Below, piece after piece: positions 1 through 11,080 of a DNA stretch of 64,000 nucleotides (position 1 is the first letter of the stretch; each line of letters starts with the position of its first letter). The notes beneath the pieces were generated by a model. That model was not told where the DNA came from. It ran no database searches and worked only from the letters and a program-made list of their open reading frames with translations. This DNA is from Aselliscus stoliczkanus (Eukaryota; Chordata; Mammalia; Chiroptera; Hipposideridae): NCBI GenBank assembly GCA_033961575.1, contig CM066740.1:61077213-61141212 (forward strand), in the 5' to 3' direction. The translations under genes were made by a program, and so were the position numbers.

Positions 1-342
1 CTTTGTTGGTTAGAGCAATCTTGGTTGTAGGTCCTTACTTTTTATCCCTTTGAATATTTCCTGCCACTCTCTTCTTGCCTGCAAAGTTTGTGTTGAGAAA
101 TCAGCTGACAGTCGATGGGAGCTCCCAAGTGGGTAACTAACTGCTTTCCTCTTGCTGCTCTTAAGATTCTCTCTTTGTCTTTTCCTTTGGCATTTTAATT
201 ATGATGTATCTTGGTGTGGGCCTCTTTGGGTTAACCTTGTTTGGGACTCTGTGATTCCTAGAGTTGTATATCTATTCCTATCATCATGTTAGATAAGTTT
301 CTTTGTTATTATTTCATTATTTCTCCAAGTAGCTTTTCAATC

Positions 343-345
<3 letters not shown>

Positions 346-408
<63 letters not shown>
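346..408. repeat. (TC)n microsatellite
   Basis: About 31 uninterrupted TC dinucleotides inside the antisense ORF1 region of the L1-V remnant. Confidence 0.97.
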
Positions 409-418
<10 letters not shown>

Positions 419-460
419 CCCGTCTGCTTATGGTATCCCTATGATATGAAAGTTCGTATT

Positions 461-569
461 CTTTTTTTTTTTTTTGAGGGCAGTGTCACTGGCCCTCATA
501 TGTGGGACCTGAACAGGGGCTGCTGGCGTCCCAAGCCAGCTCTTAACCACTGCTCCACTTGGCTGGCCC
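461..569 (-). mobile_element. SINE-A (short tRNA-derived SINE)
   Basis: Reverse-strand copy: poly-T at the left, then the complement of the SINE-A body, which in sense runs from a GGCCGGCCGAG-like head through a tRNA-like anticodon stem-loop (CTGGC/GCCAG arms) and a B-box-like AGTTCGGGTCCC to a CACTGCCCTC end. A degenerate target duplication (gaa-gtt-gtattc) flanks it, splitting L1-V ORF1. Confidence 0.88.
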
Positions 570-2416
570 CTGAATGTTGGTATTCTCGATGTCCTAGAGG
601 TCCCTTAATCTATTTTCACTTTACAATAATTTTTTTCCTTCTCTGGATTGGGTGTTTTATGCTACCTTGTTTTCCAAATCGCTGATTCAATCCTTCGCTT
701 TTCTGATCTACTGTTGATTCCATCTAATGTATCCTTAATTTCAGTTATTGAATTCTTCATTTGGGGTAGTTCTTTTTAGGTTTTCTATCTGCATTTTTAT
801 GTTTCCTTTTTGTTAAAATTCTCACTGAGATCACTGCCCATCCTTATAACCAGTGTTTGGAACTATACTTATCTTCATTTAATTTAATTATTATTCTCAG
901 TTTTGTTCTGTTCTGTCATTTGGAACATAGTTCTCTCTCTACTTATTTGGCTGACTCCCTGTTTTGTTTCTATGTAGTAGGTAAAACTGCTAAGTCACCT
1001 AGTCTTGGTATTGGCCTTATGTAGTAGGTGTTCTTTGTGGCCAGCTGGCACAGTCTTCCTGTTCACCTGATAGGGTGCTCCCCATTTGTCCCTTTTGTGG
1101 GTTCTTGGTGCTGTCCTGTTGTAGTTCAGCTTGGATTACTGTTTTAATATCAGTGGGGGTGATTGACCTCAGACTGCCTGGCTATGAGGAATGGCCATGA
1201 CTATAGTGAATGAGCTGTTGTGAACGTTGTGACTCCATGAAACTGGATTTGCTTTAGCAGGGCTCTAGAGCCTGCAGAATCTGCCATTTGGTTTTGTCAT
1301 TTGTGAAACTAGTTGGATGATCCTCTGTTGTGGTCTGAAGCCAGCCACCAGATATGTCATTTCATGGGCCTCTTGGGAGGGGCTTTGGTGCATGACAAGG
1401 TCAGCCACTACTTGGATCTGACCTTGGTCCACCTCATGGGTACAATGTGATCTGAAGATGGTTTCCATGCCTCTGGACTTGAGTGTACCTGGGCAAGGCT
1501 AGGCTGAGAACTGAGACCAGCTGCCACTAGTTCTTGGTTTAAGGCCACTTAGCAAGAGGTTTGGGGCACACTGAGTCCCAATGCTGCTTGCTTGGGGTTT
1601 GTGAACTTTTGAGAAATTTTAGGAAAGTTCACAGCTTGAGCTCAGAAAGGAAGTTTGTGTGGAAAAGCTGCTGGAAAAGGTTCATGTCAGGTGTGTAAAA
1701 TGAGTGGGGCAGGGTCTCAGGGAATCACCAGGGTAGGGCAAATGGTGTTAGCCAGTTTAATGGAGAGCTCTAATACAGTACCCATCTGCCTCTGCATGCT
1801 GGGTGGGGAGTGTTCAACAAAGGAGCAATGGAGTCTTCCAGCACTTCTGTCTCCAGATTGAGTTTTCCCAAACCCTGGCCCTCCAGCTCTCACCCTATAG
1901 TTAGTAAATTTAGCTCCTCTCATGTTCCTGGTGCTTTTTGAGCTGCTTTCCCAGTGCTAGAGCTCAGAACAAATAAGTTTGAGTGAGTTATCTATGTGTA
2001 GGGGCTCTTTAAGAGGAATGCCTAAGTCTCCAGTAGTCCTCTATCTCACTCACCAGCAATCCTTGCTGGTTTTCACAGCCAGATATTTTGGGGATATTTT
2101 TCCTTGGAACTAAAGCCCTGGTCTGGGGAGCCTGGTGTGGAGCTGAGACTCCTTACTCCTCAGGGGGATCTATGCAGCTAAAATGTCCCTATCATTTCTT
2201 AATTGTCACACCATGGGTATGCAGCCTGCTAATTTCATGCCTCTGCCTCTCCTACCAGTCTTTGTATGGGTTCGTCTTTATATTCTTAGTTATAGAAGTT
2301 ACATTCAGCCAATATTCAGGTAGTTCTCAATGATGGTTGTTCTGTAATTTAGTTGTAGTTTTGATGTGGTCATGAAAGGAGCCAAGCACAGTGTTTACTT
2401 CCACCATAGTTACTGG

Positions 2417-3142
2417 AAAGCTATTTGCTCTTATTTATAACTCACCTTTTTAAAAACATTCCTAGTTATGAATTTTTGTAAGTCAATATCAAAGTTATAA
2501 AAAATCTTTCGTTTATAGAGCAATGTAACAGGTATGAAGTCTTTTAAATCTAGTTTATGTTTAAAATTTAGGCTAGGGAGAAAGAGAAGTAACATATGAC
2601 TAGTTTTATCACACATACTCTTTTGAGTTATACTTTTGTTCAAGAAATGATGAAGACTAAGAAAACACTTAACACTATCAATTTTCTTGATATTGACTTA
2701 TTTTATAGGTAATGTAGTTTCCTTCACAGTTGTCATGATGTCTTCACTTTCTTGCCATTTACACAGATAGTTATATGGTATTTAATGTATATGTATATCT
2801 TCGTGTAAGTATATGTATGTTTACATACACACAGATATTAGAAGCCTAAAACTTTTTAAATATCTTGTAGACTAGATGGACTGCTGTTTCCAATAAAATG
2901 TTTTATTATATTAACAAAACTGATTTAATAAACAAGAAAAAAATAAAAGTTACATTCAGGCACCTGAGTTTTCATCTGTTATTAGTCATTTTGCACACCC
3001 ATTTGGTAAGGCAAGGTTGCATTGTCTTGATCACTCAGCCACATCTGTACACTCCCTGTCATATCTGTGTATGTCCTTCCCCTGATCTCCGGCTGTCAGT
3101 CCCTTACTTCTCAGTTTTCACAGTGTTTGTGATTCCCCACAG
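2417..3142. other. AT-rich non-repeat stretch before candidate exon 1
   Basis: No recognisable repeat or ORF of note. It contains short TATG/TACATA-rich runs near 2770-2840. If the exon at 3143 is real, this is intron, with a pyrimidine-containing acceptor at its end (a second CAG at 3121-3123 is an alternative acceptor). Confidence 0.5.
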
Positions 3143-3314
3143 CTGGCCCATTGGAAGAAGAACAGTTTGGCTTCCCCGCATTCAGTGGCATTTCTCGACT
3201 GACCTGGTTGGTTTCTCTCTTTGGAGAGCTTTCTCTTGTGTCCGCCATTTTGGAAGAGCGAAAGGAAGATCAGTATATGAAAATGACTGTGTGCTTGGAG
3301 ACAGAGAACAAACG
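3143..3314 (+). CDS. Candidate internal coding exon of an unidentified host gene
   Basis: A 172-bp segment bounded by a splice acceptor (TTGTGATTCCCCACAG ending at 3142) and a consensus donor (AACG|GTAAGT at 3315). The frame starting at 3145 is open throughout and encodes 56 residues beginning [10 protein letters not shown]. It has a hydrophobic middle ([18 protein letters not shown]) followed by a charged, probably helical part ([13 protein letters not shown]). The frame offset by one is also open but gives a less protein-like Arg/Trp/Cys-rich translation. The upstream alternative acceptor at 3123 would place a TGA at 3130 in the preferred frame, which favours 3143. The exon ends with two bases of a codon, which joins in phase with the candidate exon at 8284. 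I do not recognise the protein family. It could be a pseudo-exon, but the splice sites, codon texture and phase agreement argue for a real exon. Confidence 0.55.
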
Positions 3315-3469
3315 GTAAGTTGTGAGAAAGTGTGAGGAGAAAGACATTTAAGGACATTTTCCTGTGTTCAGTAAGGTGAATCTAGAGAGAGCCCCAAAGG
3401 CCTATATCACCAGCCCCAACTCCCTAAGGACTGTCTGCTTCAGCAGACCAAAGAAGTACTGAACTTTCA

Positions 3470-3615
3470 CTTATAATGCCTTATTTCATCCTCACAGCAG
3501 CCCTGTAAGATAAATAAAACAAGCATAGTCCCCTTTGCTAGTAAGTAAATAGAGGCTTACAAAATTTGAGCAGGTTGCCTAAGACATACATACAAGTGAG
3601 CAATATCAGATCTAG
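3470..3615 (+). repeat. MIR-type ancient SINE fragment
   Basis: 'tcctcacagcagccctgtaa' followed by a gap, 'aatagaggcttacaaaattt' and 'caggttgcctaagacata' follow the order of the MIR core (CCTCACAACAACCCT ... GAGGAAACTGAGG ... TTGCCCAAGGTCACA), well diverged. Confidence 0.6.
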
Positions 3616-3639
3616 TATCTTCTGTGGCCTGAATTTTTT

Positions 3640-3890
3640 CCAACATTTTATTATGAAAGTTTCAGACATATGGTGAAAATGAAAGAATTTTGCAGTGAAC
3701 ACCCATACAATTACCACCTAGATCCTGCCATTAAGGTTTTACCCTGCTTGCTTATCACATGTCCAAATATTCATCCCTTGGTGTGACTAACATTTATGGT
3801 TATATTTATCAGCTTTATCATCACATCATAGTGTTCCCAAGATGTCCTGATTCTTCATTTCTAATACGAAGTCTTTTTCAACAGAAACAA
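3640..3890. repeat. Old interspersed repeat-like block, family unassigned
   Basis: A run of the type 'acattttattatgaaagttt' ... 'cacccatacaattaccacct' recurs in related form at 18.16-18.37 kb ('gtgaacatttgtgtatctac'). This pattern is common in mammalian genomes as an old repeat, but I cannot name the family with confidence. Confidence 0.35.
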
Positions 3891-4484
3891 ATTCCTTTGA
3901 AAAGCATTTCAGCTCTGTAAAGTAAAACAGCAAGGATTTTTGAGTGTTTCTATATGTGTTTTTCAGGTAGGTGGGTCTTTTGGTAGTAAAATAACAGACC
4001 ATTGTGTATTTACAAAAAAAGAAAAATATTCGAGTCTGTGAATGAAGCCTGACCCATGTGCATTTTTAGGTCTATCCTTTTTGCAGAGGTCACAAATGAA
4101 GGTAAAGCATGCAGAGCTTGGAAGTGCTGCATGTGGAGTGAGAGCAGTGGTGGCCCCTGGCTCTGATTCTAACCATGTAGAATCTCAGCTGTGGTCATAC
4201 CTGTCCACAGACAGGTGCTGTCTCCTGTATTCAGAACTAAAGGTATTTCAAGATGCTGCAGGTTTGCAAGGAAGAGGGACCTGGAGAGGTCAGATCACAC
4301 TTCGTAAAGGAGGAGGTGCTGTGCGCAGTCTTGAAATTTAAATAGGAGTCAGAAAACAAGACGTGAGGGAAACAAGGGCTGACTCTCATTATTACAAAGG
4401 GGAGTATCAGGTGAGGGGTTGGGACAGATGGCAAATACCTTATTATAATTTCTTAAATTCATATAATACACCTCACAAATTGCA

Positions 4485-4580
4485 ATTTTAATCTCACACT
4501 ATCACTACAATGTAAGTAAAGTTGTATACTTATTATTGTTTATTTTTACTGATTAGGAAATTGAGGTAGAGGAACCATCC
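4485..4580 (+). repeat. Possible MIR fragment
   Basis: 'tttttactgattaggaaatt' followed by 'gaggtagagg' resembles the MIR segment around GATGAGGAAACTGAGGCACAG. Short and diverged. Confidence 0.35.
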
Positions 4581-4791
4581 TGACATTTTTGCATTCCCTC
4601 AAATTCTAACACTCTATATTTATGGAAGAACCTGAGAAATTTTCTTAGGTGAATCAAAATATTTGGAATATCTCATATTTATTTTTATCTGTGTTACTAA
4701 GTAACATTAATATTAATATTTATCATCACATTTGGGAATGTTTGTAAAGGCTGTACCATGAGCTTTTAAAACCAGCTATAGTTTGAAACTA

Positions 4792-4872
4792 TTGGGTTGT
4801 TGGAAAAGTCATGATGCATTTTTGCAATGAAAAACATAGAAAAAATACATCATAACTTTTCCGATAACCCAA
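4792..4872. mobile_element. Mariner-type MITE (81 bp, near-perfect hairpin)
   Basis: Starts TTGGGTTGTTGGAAAAGT and ends with the near complement ACTTTTCCGATAACCCAA, flanked on both sides by TA, the Tc1/mariner target. The terminal inverted repeats extend about 32 bp each with only two non-pairing positions (plus two G-T wobbles), leaving a loop of about 16 nt. There is no transposase. Size and design match MADE1-like mariner MITEs. It lies inside the putative intron. Confidence 0.88.
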
Positions 4873-5559
4873 TAATATGTTAATTGTCAACACTTCCTCA
4901 ATAAAACAAAACAAGACAAAGATACAAAAAAAAAAAATCCATGGGAATTAATTTTTTGTAAGTTTGTCCATCTTTTTTATTGAGTTTTTAATAATCATTT
5001 ATTTTTTTTAACTTGAGTCGTAACCAAAAAATTTTAGTTAATAGATTGAGCACCTTAGATTTACTAGTTTACTAATTTAATTACTTTTTACTAGATTTTT
5101 TTGCCTGTCCTGAATATGAACTTTTGATTTACAGGTTAGCATTGATTCATACATGGATCATTTTAACAACGTACAGAATAGGAAACTTGCTGAACTGCCC
5201 TGCTTGGTTTACATGCCCCATGGTATAGTATGTGATGTGACAAAGTCAAGCCTGTGAATGCAGCTCTAGCTTCTGACTTTGGTTGGACCTCTTGTCTCTC
5301 TCTTCCCCAAAGGTTACCTCAGTCTGCAGGCCAGAAGCTATTCCAGCTATAAGTAAATGTCTTTTCATTGCTTGTTACAACACATTAGGATCCTCTGCCA
5401 GTTGTTTCCAGACAAAATTTCTTAAGTTATAGCTACCTTCAAACAACAGAGGAATGGAGCAGAACCCAGCAGGGGATTGGGAGGAGGGGAGGCATGATCT
5501 TGAAAGGTCACAATAAAAGGACTAGCAAGACAGGGGTCATTACTTGAAACTGTTGTATA

Positions 5560-5770
5560 AGTGGTAGTATTAGCTAATGTTTATTGAGTACTTGCTATGT
5601 GTCAGGTACAGGCCTAGAACTTTTACAGAGATTTTTAAATTTAACCTTTACACTAACTCTCTGAAGTTGGCATTGTTATCAACTAGGAAACAGACTCAGA
5701 GAAGTCAAAAAACTTGCCAAAGGCACAGGGCTGGCTTTACTTTGTCACTGAGGGGCAAAAGTCATTGTGT
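5560..5770 (+). repeat. MIR SINE
   Basis: Order of motifs follows the MIR consensus closely: 'attagctaatgtttattgag', 'tacttgctatgtgtcaggta', 'ctaggaaacagactcagaga', 'acttgccaaaggcacagggc'. Typical ancient mammal-wide copy. Confidence 0.85.
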
Positions 5771-8283
5771 GAGAATCACACTTAATCACATTTAGGCAGC
5801 CTATCTCCAGTCTCTAGATTATCCCACCTCTTCAAAAATACACAGGAATGTCACAAGAAAGGCATACCATGGAAAACAGCCTTGTCTTTACCTTACCATA
5901 GCCCTCACCTCTCAGTGAAGTAGGCATCATTTGCCAGATCCCAGAGTAATCTAGGAAATCCTAGTGCAACTTACTTTCAACAACTTACTGTATTTTTGCA
6001 TTTTTACCAGCAGTTTTCAAACTATGTAAAAATAAGCATTGGAACACTTTCATCCGAAATCTTATGTGGACAGCTAGTAAATATGAGAGGTACAAGTTTC
6101 AGTTCCTGTTGAAGCCAGTTGATAGAAGTGGTGCCAAACCCATGCATGCCCCTTCCTGCTTGTCCTTCAGGAGTGAAGAGCACTGTCAGAAAATCACCAC
6201 CTCCACTATTCTTGTAGACACGTGCTGATACTAGGGATATGGATGTGGTTGAATACCTTCCTGTAGAAGGTGAGAAGTAAGAAGCATTTTTGCAGGTCGT
6301 TAGTGCCCAGGTTGATGAATGCAAATATTTGCAAGTGAAGGTTTTCACAGAGAAGAGGAGCAGAAGAGCTGTCCGTGAATTCAAGCTTGTGTTTTAGGTT
6401 AGGATGTCTGGAGTTAACTGTTGTCTGTGCCCCAAACACAAGTAGACCAGGCCCCATTCTCAGCTAACTCCATCCAGTTGACAGTAAAGTGCCAACATTT
6501 GATGTCATCACTTTAATACATGATTAGGAAACAGTGACTATCTAAGTTTTTAGCATATAGGACCACACAAAGAGGTAGTTACTTTCAATACCCTTTCCTG
6601 ATGTCTCCCTGCATGTATGGCTATTGGAATGGCTCACCCTTTATATACTTCAGATCTTTTCCTCTTAAACACTCACTCCACACTTAGTGCAGGTTTTGGT
6701 AGCTAGGTTAGCCAAAGGGGAGGGCTCCTTTCCCCAGATTGGAGGCAGCCCTGAGCTTCCTGCAACACCTAAAACAATCTTAAGTGACTTGTTTGGGCTC
6801 TTTTCCTGCAACCCCACACCTAAATCTTAAGCCTTATTATGGCCCATCACTCTAGAGGCAGAGAACAAACAAGCAAGCAAGCAAACAAACAAATGGTAGT
6901 TTCCCTTCGCTCCTTAGCAACACTGGTCTAAACTATCCATCCCTGGCATGACCTACTGTAATCCAGTGGGAGAGGAGAGAGGAAATCTGAGGAATGGTGG
7001 CAGGACGCAAGAGAAGGTCAGAGACCCTGATGCATGCTTAGGACTATATACTTCTCCCATTCACACTGAAAACTCCATCGCTTAGCACAACAGTCCAACA
7101 AAATTGCCTTGTCCTGGACCCTGACTCATCCTTGTAGGAAAGCAAGAGGGAGGGGAAAGCAAAGAGAAGTAGCCAGAAGCCAACACCAAATCATCTCATT
7201 CCTGTGACTTAGTTCTAAGAAGGGAAGTACACTGTATATATGTGGGAAGATGGTGAATACAGGATATTCATGTTTAAAATTGGAAAAGCGGTTAAATATT
7301 TGGCAATAATAAAATATTAAATTATATAATCAATTGTACATTATATGCAGACAAAAATTAAAATACTTAAAAATAAGTAAAAGTAGCATAATCAAAATTG
7401 TTTATACTTCATGATTTATATGCTACATACATATAGACCAATATATGAAAGTATTGTCTCAAACTGAAGATACTTTTATTTAGTGAAAGAATTATGGAGG
7501 ATTGTTTTTTTATTATTTAATAGTCCTTAATCCTGTTTTGTTTTTAGAATATATAAAAGAAAGCAGACTTAATAGTTGTGTCTCATATTATTCAATGAAA
7601 CTTCTTACTTTAGTCTGCTTAGGAAGTTTCTCTGTTTTTCATTCAGCAGATAACACAGCTCGTCTCTACTATAAAGACAAAAGAAAAACTGAGAGAAAGT
7701 AGAGACTTTAGAGAAGTAGAGTCTGTCCTATTTGGATTTTAGATTTTTGTGTTTGAGGGGCAAATTTGAAATGGAAACAGGTGCTTTGTTAATCAGCATG
7801 AAGAGTCTGGTGTTTTCTGGCATGTGCTGGGGGTCATAGAGTTCTTTGAGAATGTGATAAAAGAACCCTTTCCCATAAAAATGCACATCAATATGGAAAT
7901 ATCTTGCACACTATTTCAGATGGTTCATGGATTGTCTGTAGCCCATATCTGGTTCCCCTAGAGGGATCCATGAGGCTCAGGGTAAAAACTCCTGAATAAC
8001 AAATTATCGTTCATACAAAAATCATTGAGTGAACTCCCCTGGCCAATGGCAAAATTAAGTAAAGGACTGTTTGGCAGTAAAGTTAGAAACAATCACCCAT
8101 GACCTTTGGGAGGCTGGTGGAGTTTGGGTTGCCATCTGAATCACCACAGTGAGTAGCAAATGCTGGGAAGATATGTGCAAAATGAGGACCTGTTACCAGG
8201 TGATGCTCAGGTAGCAGCAAGCATCCATTTGTGCTCCTGTCTCTAACATTATGGGGGGTGGGGTTGTTTGTTTGTTTTTGCAG

Positions 8284-8533
8284 TCCGTTGACATGGATTG
8301 AAGAGAAAGGGCCTGGTCTGAAACGAAACAGACATTTAAGCTTCCATTTTAAATCTGGGTCTCTGGAGAATATGCCAGATGTAGGAGTCAATAAGAATAT
8401 TTTCCTGAAAGACCAAAATGTATTTGTCCAGAAACTCTTGGGCCAGTTCTCTGAAAAGGAACTGGCTGTTGAAAAGAAACGCATCCTACATTGCCTGTGG
8501 CTTGCGGAAGAAATTCAGAAATGCTGCTGCTAA
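8284..8533 (+). CDS. Candidate coding exon, possibly terminal, of the same host gene
   Basis: Follows a strong acceptor (GTTTGTTTGTTTTTGCAG ending at 8283). Only one of the three frames is open from the acceptor. It is exactly the phase needed to continue the exon ending at 3314 (CG plus T makes CGT, Arg). It encodes 82 further residues starting [11 protein letters not shown], containing [20 protein letters not shown] and ending in EEIQKCCC, with a TAA at 8531-8533. A donor-like CAG|GTACTT follows at 8555, so the exon could also be internal, with the stop caused by a change in this sequence. Just before the stop the other two frames stay open (one reads [12 protein letters not shown]), which would fit a frameshift near the 3' end. 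The family is not recognised; an intact terminal exon and a decayed pseudogene exon are both possible. Confidence 0.45.
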
Positions 8534-8619
8534 AAGAAAAGAAGAAAGCAACAGGTACTTCCAGGATGGAGCCATAGTTTGATTTTTATCAAGAGTTGAC
8601 CTTTATCTCTATTCACGCA

Positions 8620-8625
8620 ATTAAA
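8620..8625 (+). promoter_or_regulatory. Possible polyadenylation signal ATTAAA
   Basis: ATTAAA 87 bases after the TAA of the candidate exon, followed by a GT-rich stretch (gctgtgttgggagtg) about 30-50 bases downstream. This fits a terminal exon with a short 3'UTR, but such hexamers are common by chance. Confidence 0.3.
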
Positions 8626-9069
8626 CATGTCTTCAAGATTTGCTTATTGTCATAAGCTGTGTTGGGAGTGATATTTGGGAATACAGGTGCATGTAGTGGG
8701 GAGGAGGAAAGAACTCAGCTTGGTTAAACTGAGCTAACTGCTTTGTATGCCTGATTTAATTTACTCTTTCTCAAACACTATCAGGAAGCTATTACCAGGC
8801 TTGTTTTCAGTAGTGTCTGGGAAAATCTTGTTTGAAATCTCCCGGGTAGTAAATAACAGAACCAGTCTTTACATCGCACTCGTGCACTGAACCCCTACAA
8901 AATAGTGCCTTGAATTTTCTTCACTGCTTTAAGTAATTTTATTTTCCCTCATAAATTTTCATTGGATGACTATATTAAGTACTGGGGATCCTAAAAATGA
9001 ATGAAACATAGCCACTGCCCTCAACAACCCAGTGTCATAAAAGAACCACTCATACAAACCAGTCATTGA
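8626..9069. other. Mostly unique sequence with an L2/MIR-age repeat near 8935-9050
   Basis: The stretch 'aagtactggggatcctaaaa' then 'cactgccctcaacaacccag' is typical of an ancient L2/MIR-age repeat (tactggggatacaaagatga ... ccctgccctcaaggagct). Its continuation may resume after the SINE-A at 9190. No gene seen. Confidence 0.4.
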
Positions 9070-9189
9070 GGGTTGGCCAAGTGGTGTGGTGGTTAAGTAC
9101 TGGCTTGGAAAGCCAGCGGCTCCAGTTCGGGTCCCACATATGAGGGCCAGTGACACTGCCCTCAAAAAAACAAACAAACAAACAAAAAC
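9070..9189 (+). mobile_element. SINE-A
   Basis: Sense-strand copy with head 'ggttggccaagtggtgtgg', tRNA-like body, CACTGCCCTC end and an A/CAAA-rich tail. The perfect 10-bp target duplication CAGTCATTGA flanks it. Confidence 0.93.
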
Positions 9190-9924
9190 AGTCATTGAAT
9201 GTATTAGGTCCAGTAAAAGAGATATGCCACTGGCCCTCTGGAGAAGGGCTCAGGGAAGACATCCGAAAACTTCCAAACTAGATCTTGATGATGAATCAGT
9301 TAGCTGTATAAAGGTCAGAGCAGGGCTTTCATGGCAGAGGACTATCATGAGCAAAGAAAAGGAAGTGAGAAGCAGCCTGGCCTGTGCCATAGGAACAGTT
9401 ACTGGAAGAGGGAGTCCCGAAGAGGCAATGTGATCAACGTGGGGGACTATAAGCCAAGTGAAGCAGCTGGTGAGTTATTTATTAGGCAATGCAGAGGCAG
9501 TGAAGGGTGTCATTTAATAGGGGAGTGGCATAGTCAGGTTTCCAATTTAGGTAAAGCAAATCAGAAGACTGCCTGGAGGAGATGAAACTTGAGACCAAGG
9601 AGGAGGCATCCAGTTGAGAGCCAAAAATGTGTTTGTGCTGCAGCCTTTGGCCCATCTGGACTTGTCACTCATGTGGAGTCAGACTCTACTGCTCTTTTGT
9701 TTTATTGGTAGTCCTGTTGCATTTTCTACAAAGCTTATATTAGCTTTCTTGCTTCTGTAAATTCTTCATCTTGTTTGTTGCCTACTTCTCACTTGAGGTT
9801 TAACCAGTTCAGAATTTATGAGGTCACTAGTAGAGACAAACTCTTATTTTCTAACTGTTTCTATTTACCACCCTAGTACCTCAAGGTAAAGAAGGCAAAT
9901 ATATTAATTTAAATCTTAAAAAAC
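9190..9924. other. Unique or very old sequence without a recognised gene
   Basis: The text around 9480-9600 ('ggggagtggcatagtcaggt', 'ctgcctggaggagatgaaac') resembles a widespread old mammalian repeat but I cannot assign it. ORFs here (9086-9433, 9331-9585) lack splice signals or a recognisable composition. Confidence 0.4.
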
Positions 9925-10208
9925 ATAGGTTTCAGGTGTACAATTCTGTAATACATCATCTATATATCACATTGTGTGTTCACCACCTGGAGTCAGCTCT
10001 CCTTCCATCACCATACATTTGATTCCTTTTACCCTCATTGACCACCTCCCTCCACCCTTACCCTCTGGTAACCACTAAACTATTGGCTGCGTCTATGAGT
10101 TGTTTCTTCACTTGTTTTTCTTATTCTTTTGTTGTTTCCAGTTTTATATCCACACATCAGTGAAATCATATGGCTCTCAACTTTTTCTGTCTGACTTATT
10201 TTGCTTAG
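9925..10208 (-). mobile_element. L1 3'UTR piece, antisense
   Basis: Antisense L1 3'UTR: 'aggtttcaggtgtacaattc', then pyrimidine-rich 'tccatcaccatacatttgat', ending at 'cttattttgcttagcatta', which is the reverse complement of the sequence just after the end of ORF2. It abuts an oppositely oriented ORF2 piece. Confidence 0.8.
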
Positions 10209-10211
10209 CAT

Positions 10212-10745
10212 TAAAAAACTTGAATAGACATTTCTCCAAAGAGGACATACAGATGGCCAATAGACATATGAAAAAATGCTTAACATCACTAATCATCACA
10301 GAAATGCAAATTAAAAACCACAATGAGATATCACCTCACACCAGTTAGAATGGCTATCATCAATAAGACAAATAATAACAAGTGTTGGAGAGGCTGTGGA
10401 GAAAAAGGAACCATCGTACATTGTTGGTGGAAATGCAGATTGGTGCAGCCACTATGGAAGGCAGTGTGGAGATTCCTAAAAGAATTAAAAATAGAGTTAC
10501 CATATGACCCAGCAATCTCCCTATTAGATGTCTACTAAAAAAATCTGAACATGTTTATCTGTAAAGATATATGTGCTCCTATGTTCATTGCAGCTTTATT
10601 TATGGTGGCCAAAACATGGAAACAACCAAAGTGTCCTTTGATAGACGATGGGATAAAGAAGTTGTGGTATATATACACAGCGGAATACTGTTCTGCCATA
10701 AGAAAAGATGAAATAATGCCATTTGCAAAAAAAAAAAAAAAAAAA
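10212..10745 (+). mobile_element. L1 ORF2 C-terminal piece, sense
   Basis: Encodes the end region of L1 ORF2 ([64 protein letters not shown]-like) with several stops, ending at 'atgccatttgc' followed by about 19 A. Together with the antisense 3'UTR piece immediately to its left it forms one insertion with an internal inversion. Confidence 0.85.
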
Positions 10746-11080
10746 CAAACTTAAAAATCTGAAAAGGTTATCCTTATATTTGCCACATAAAATAATTTGT
10801 AATAAATATTAGTCAATTTGTTCTCATGTTTGTTATCCACATCAAGCACCCCCTCAGGACAGGAAATATTGTTATCTATTTTTGTATGCTATGCAACATC
10901 TAGTATTAAATAAATATTAAATATTTGATTAAATATAGTGCAATAGCATCTCACATTTGGACTTGATAACCCTACTGTTTCAATAATATTACCCTTATTT
11001 GATATTGGAAGTGGTGGTGGGTGCCAAAGAAAACCAGAAATAGACAGTAAGTTGGTGTAAACAGATATTTTTCTTTTCTT
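10746..11080. other. AT-rich gap with L2-like 3' end
   Basis: Near 10845-10945, 'caccccctcaggacaggaaa' then 'ttgttatctatttttgtatg' and 'ctagtattaaataaatatta' follow the pattern of the L2 3' end (gggcagggactgtctgtctt ... agtaggcgctcaataaatat). Nothing else seen. Confidence 0.4.

Larger units (their letters stand above)
1..2416 (-). mobile_element. L1-V: old L1 remnant, ORF1 part plus 5'UTR
   Basis: Antisense L1 sequence. Bases 1-960 match the ORF1 region of the better L1 copies further on (for example 39.4-40.25 kb) in the same order. Bases 960-2416 match the L1 5'UTR type seen at 29.5-31.5 kb and 47.5-48.9 kb, ending with the characteristic 'gatgtggtcatgaaagg' stretch near 2370. The 3' part lies outside the window. 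It is interrupted by a TC microsatellite and a SINE-A. No long ORF survives, so it is an old dead copy. Confidence 0.8.
3315..8283 (+). other. Putative intron between the two candidate exons
   Basis: About 5 kb between a GTAAGT donor and a TTTGTTTTTGCAG acceptor. It contains MIR fragments (near 3470-3615, 4485-4580 and 5560-5770), the mariner MITE at 4792-4872 and an old repeat-like block at 3640-3890. Bases 5771-8230 show only unremarkable AT-rich sequence and a small CAAG/CAAA-type run at 6862-6893; I see no gene there. Confidence 0.45.

Noticed and set aside
4042..4341. 99-residue ORF in the putative intron
   Set aside because: No convincing acceptor/donor pair around it, and composition is not distinctive.
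6022..6457. Overlapping minus-strand ORFs of 120 and 83 residues
   Set aside because: Two frames of the same stretch, no splice or promoter context and no recognised motif; likely chance.
9070..9189. tRNA gene-like sequence in SINE-A
   Set aside because: It has tRNA-like arms and a B-box-like motif, but poor acceptor pairing and an A tail with a target duplication: a SINE, not a tRNA gene.
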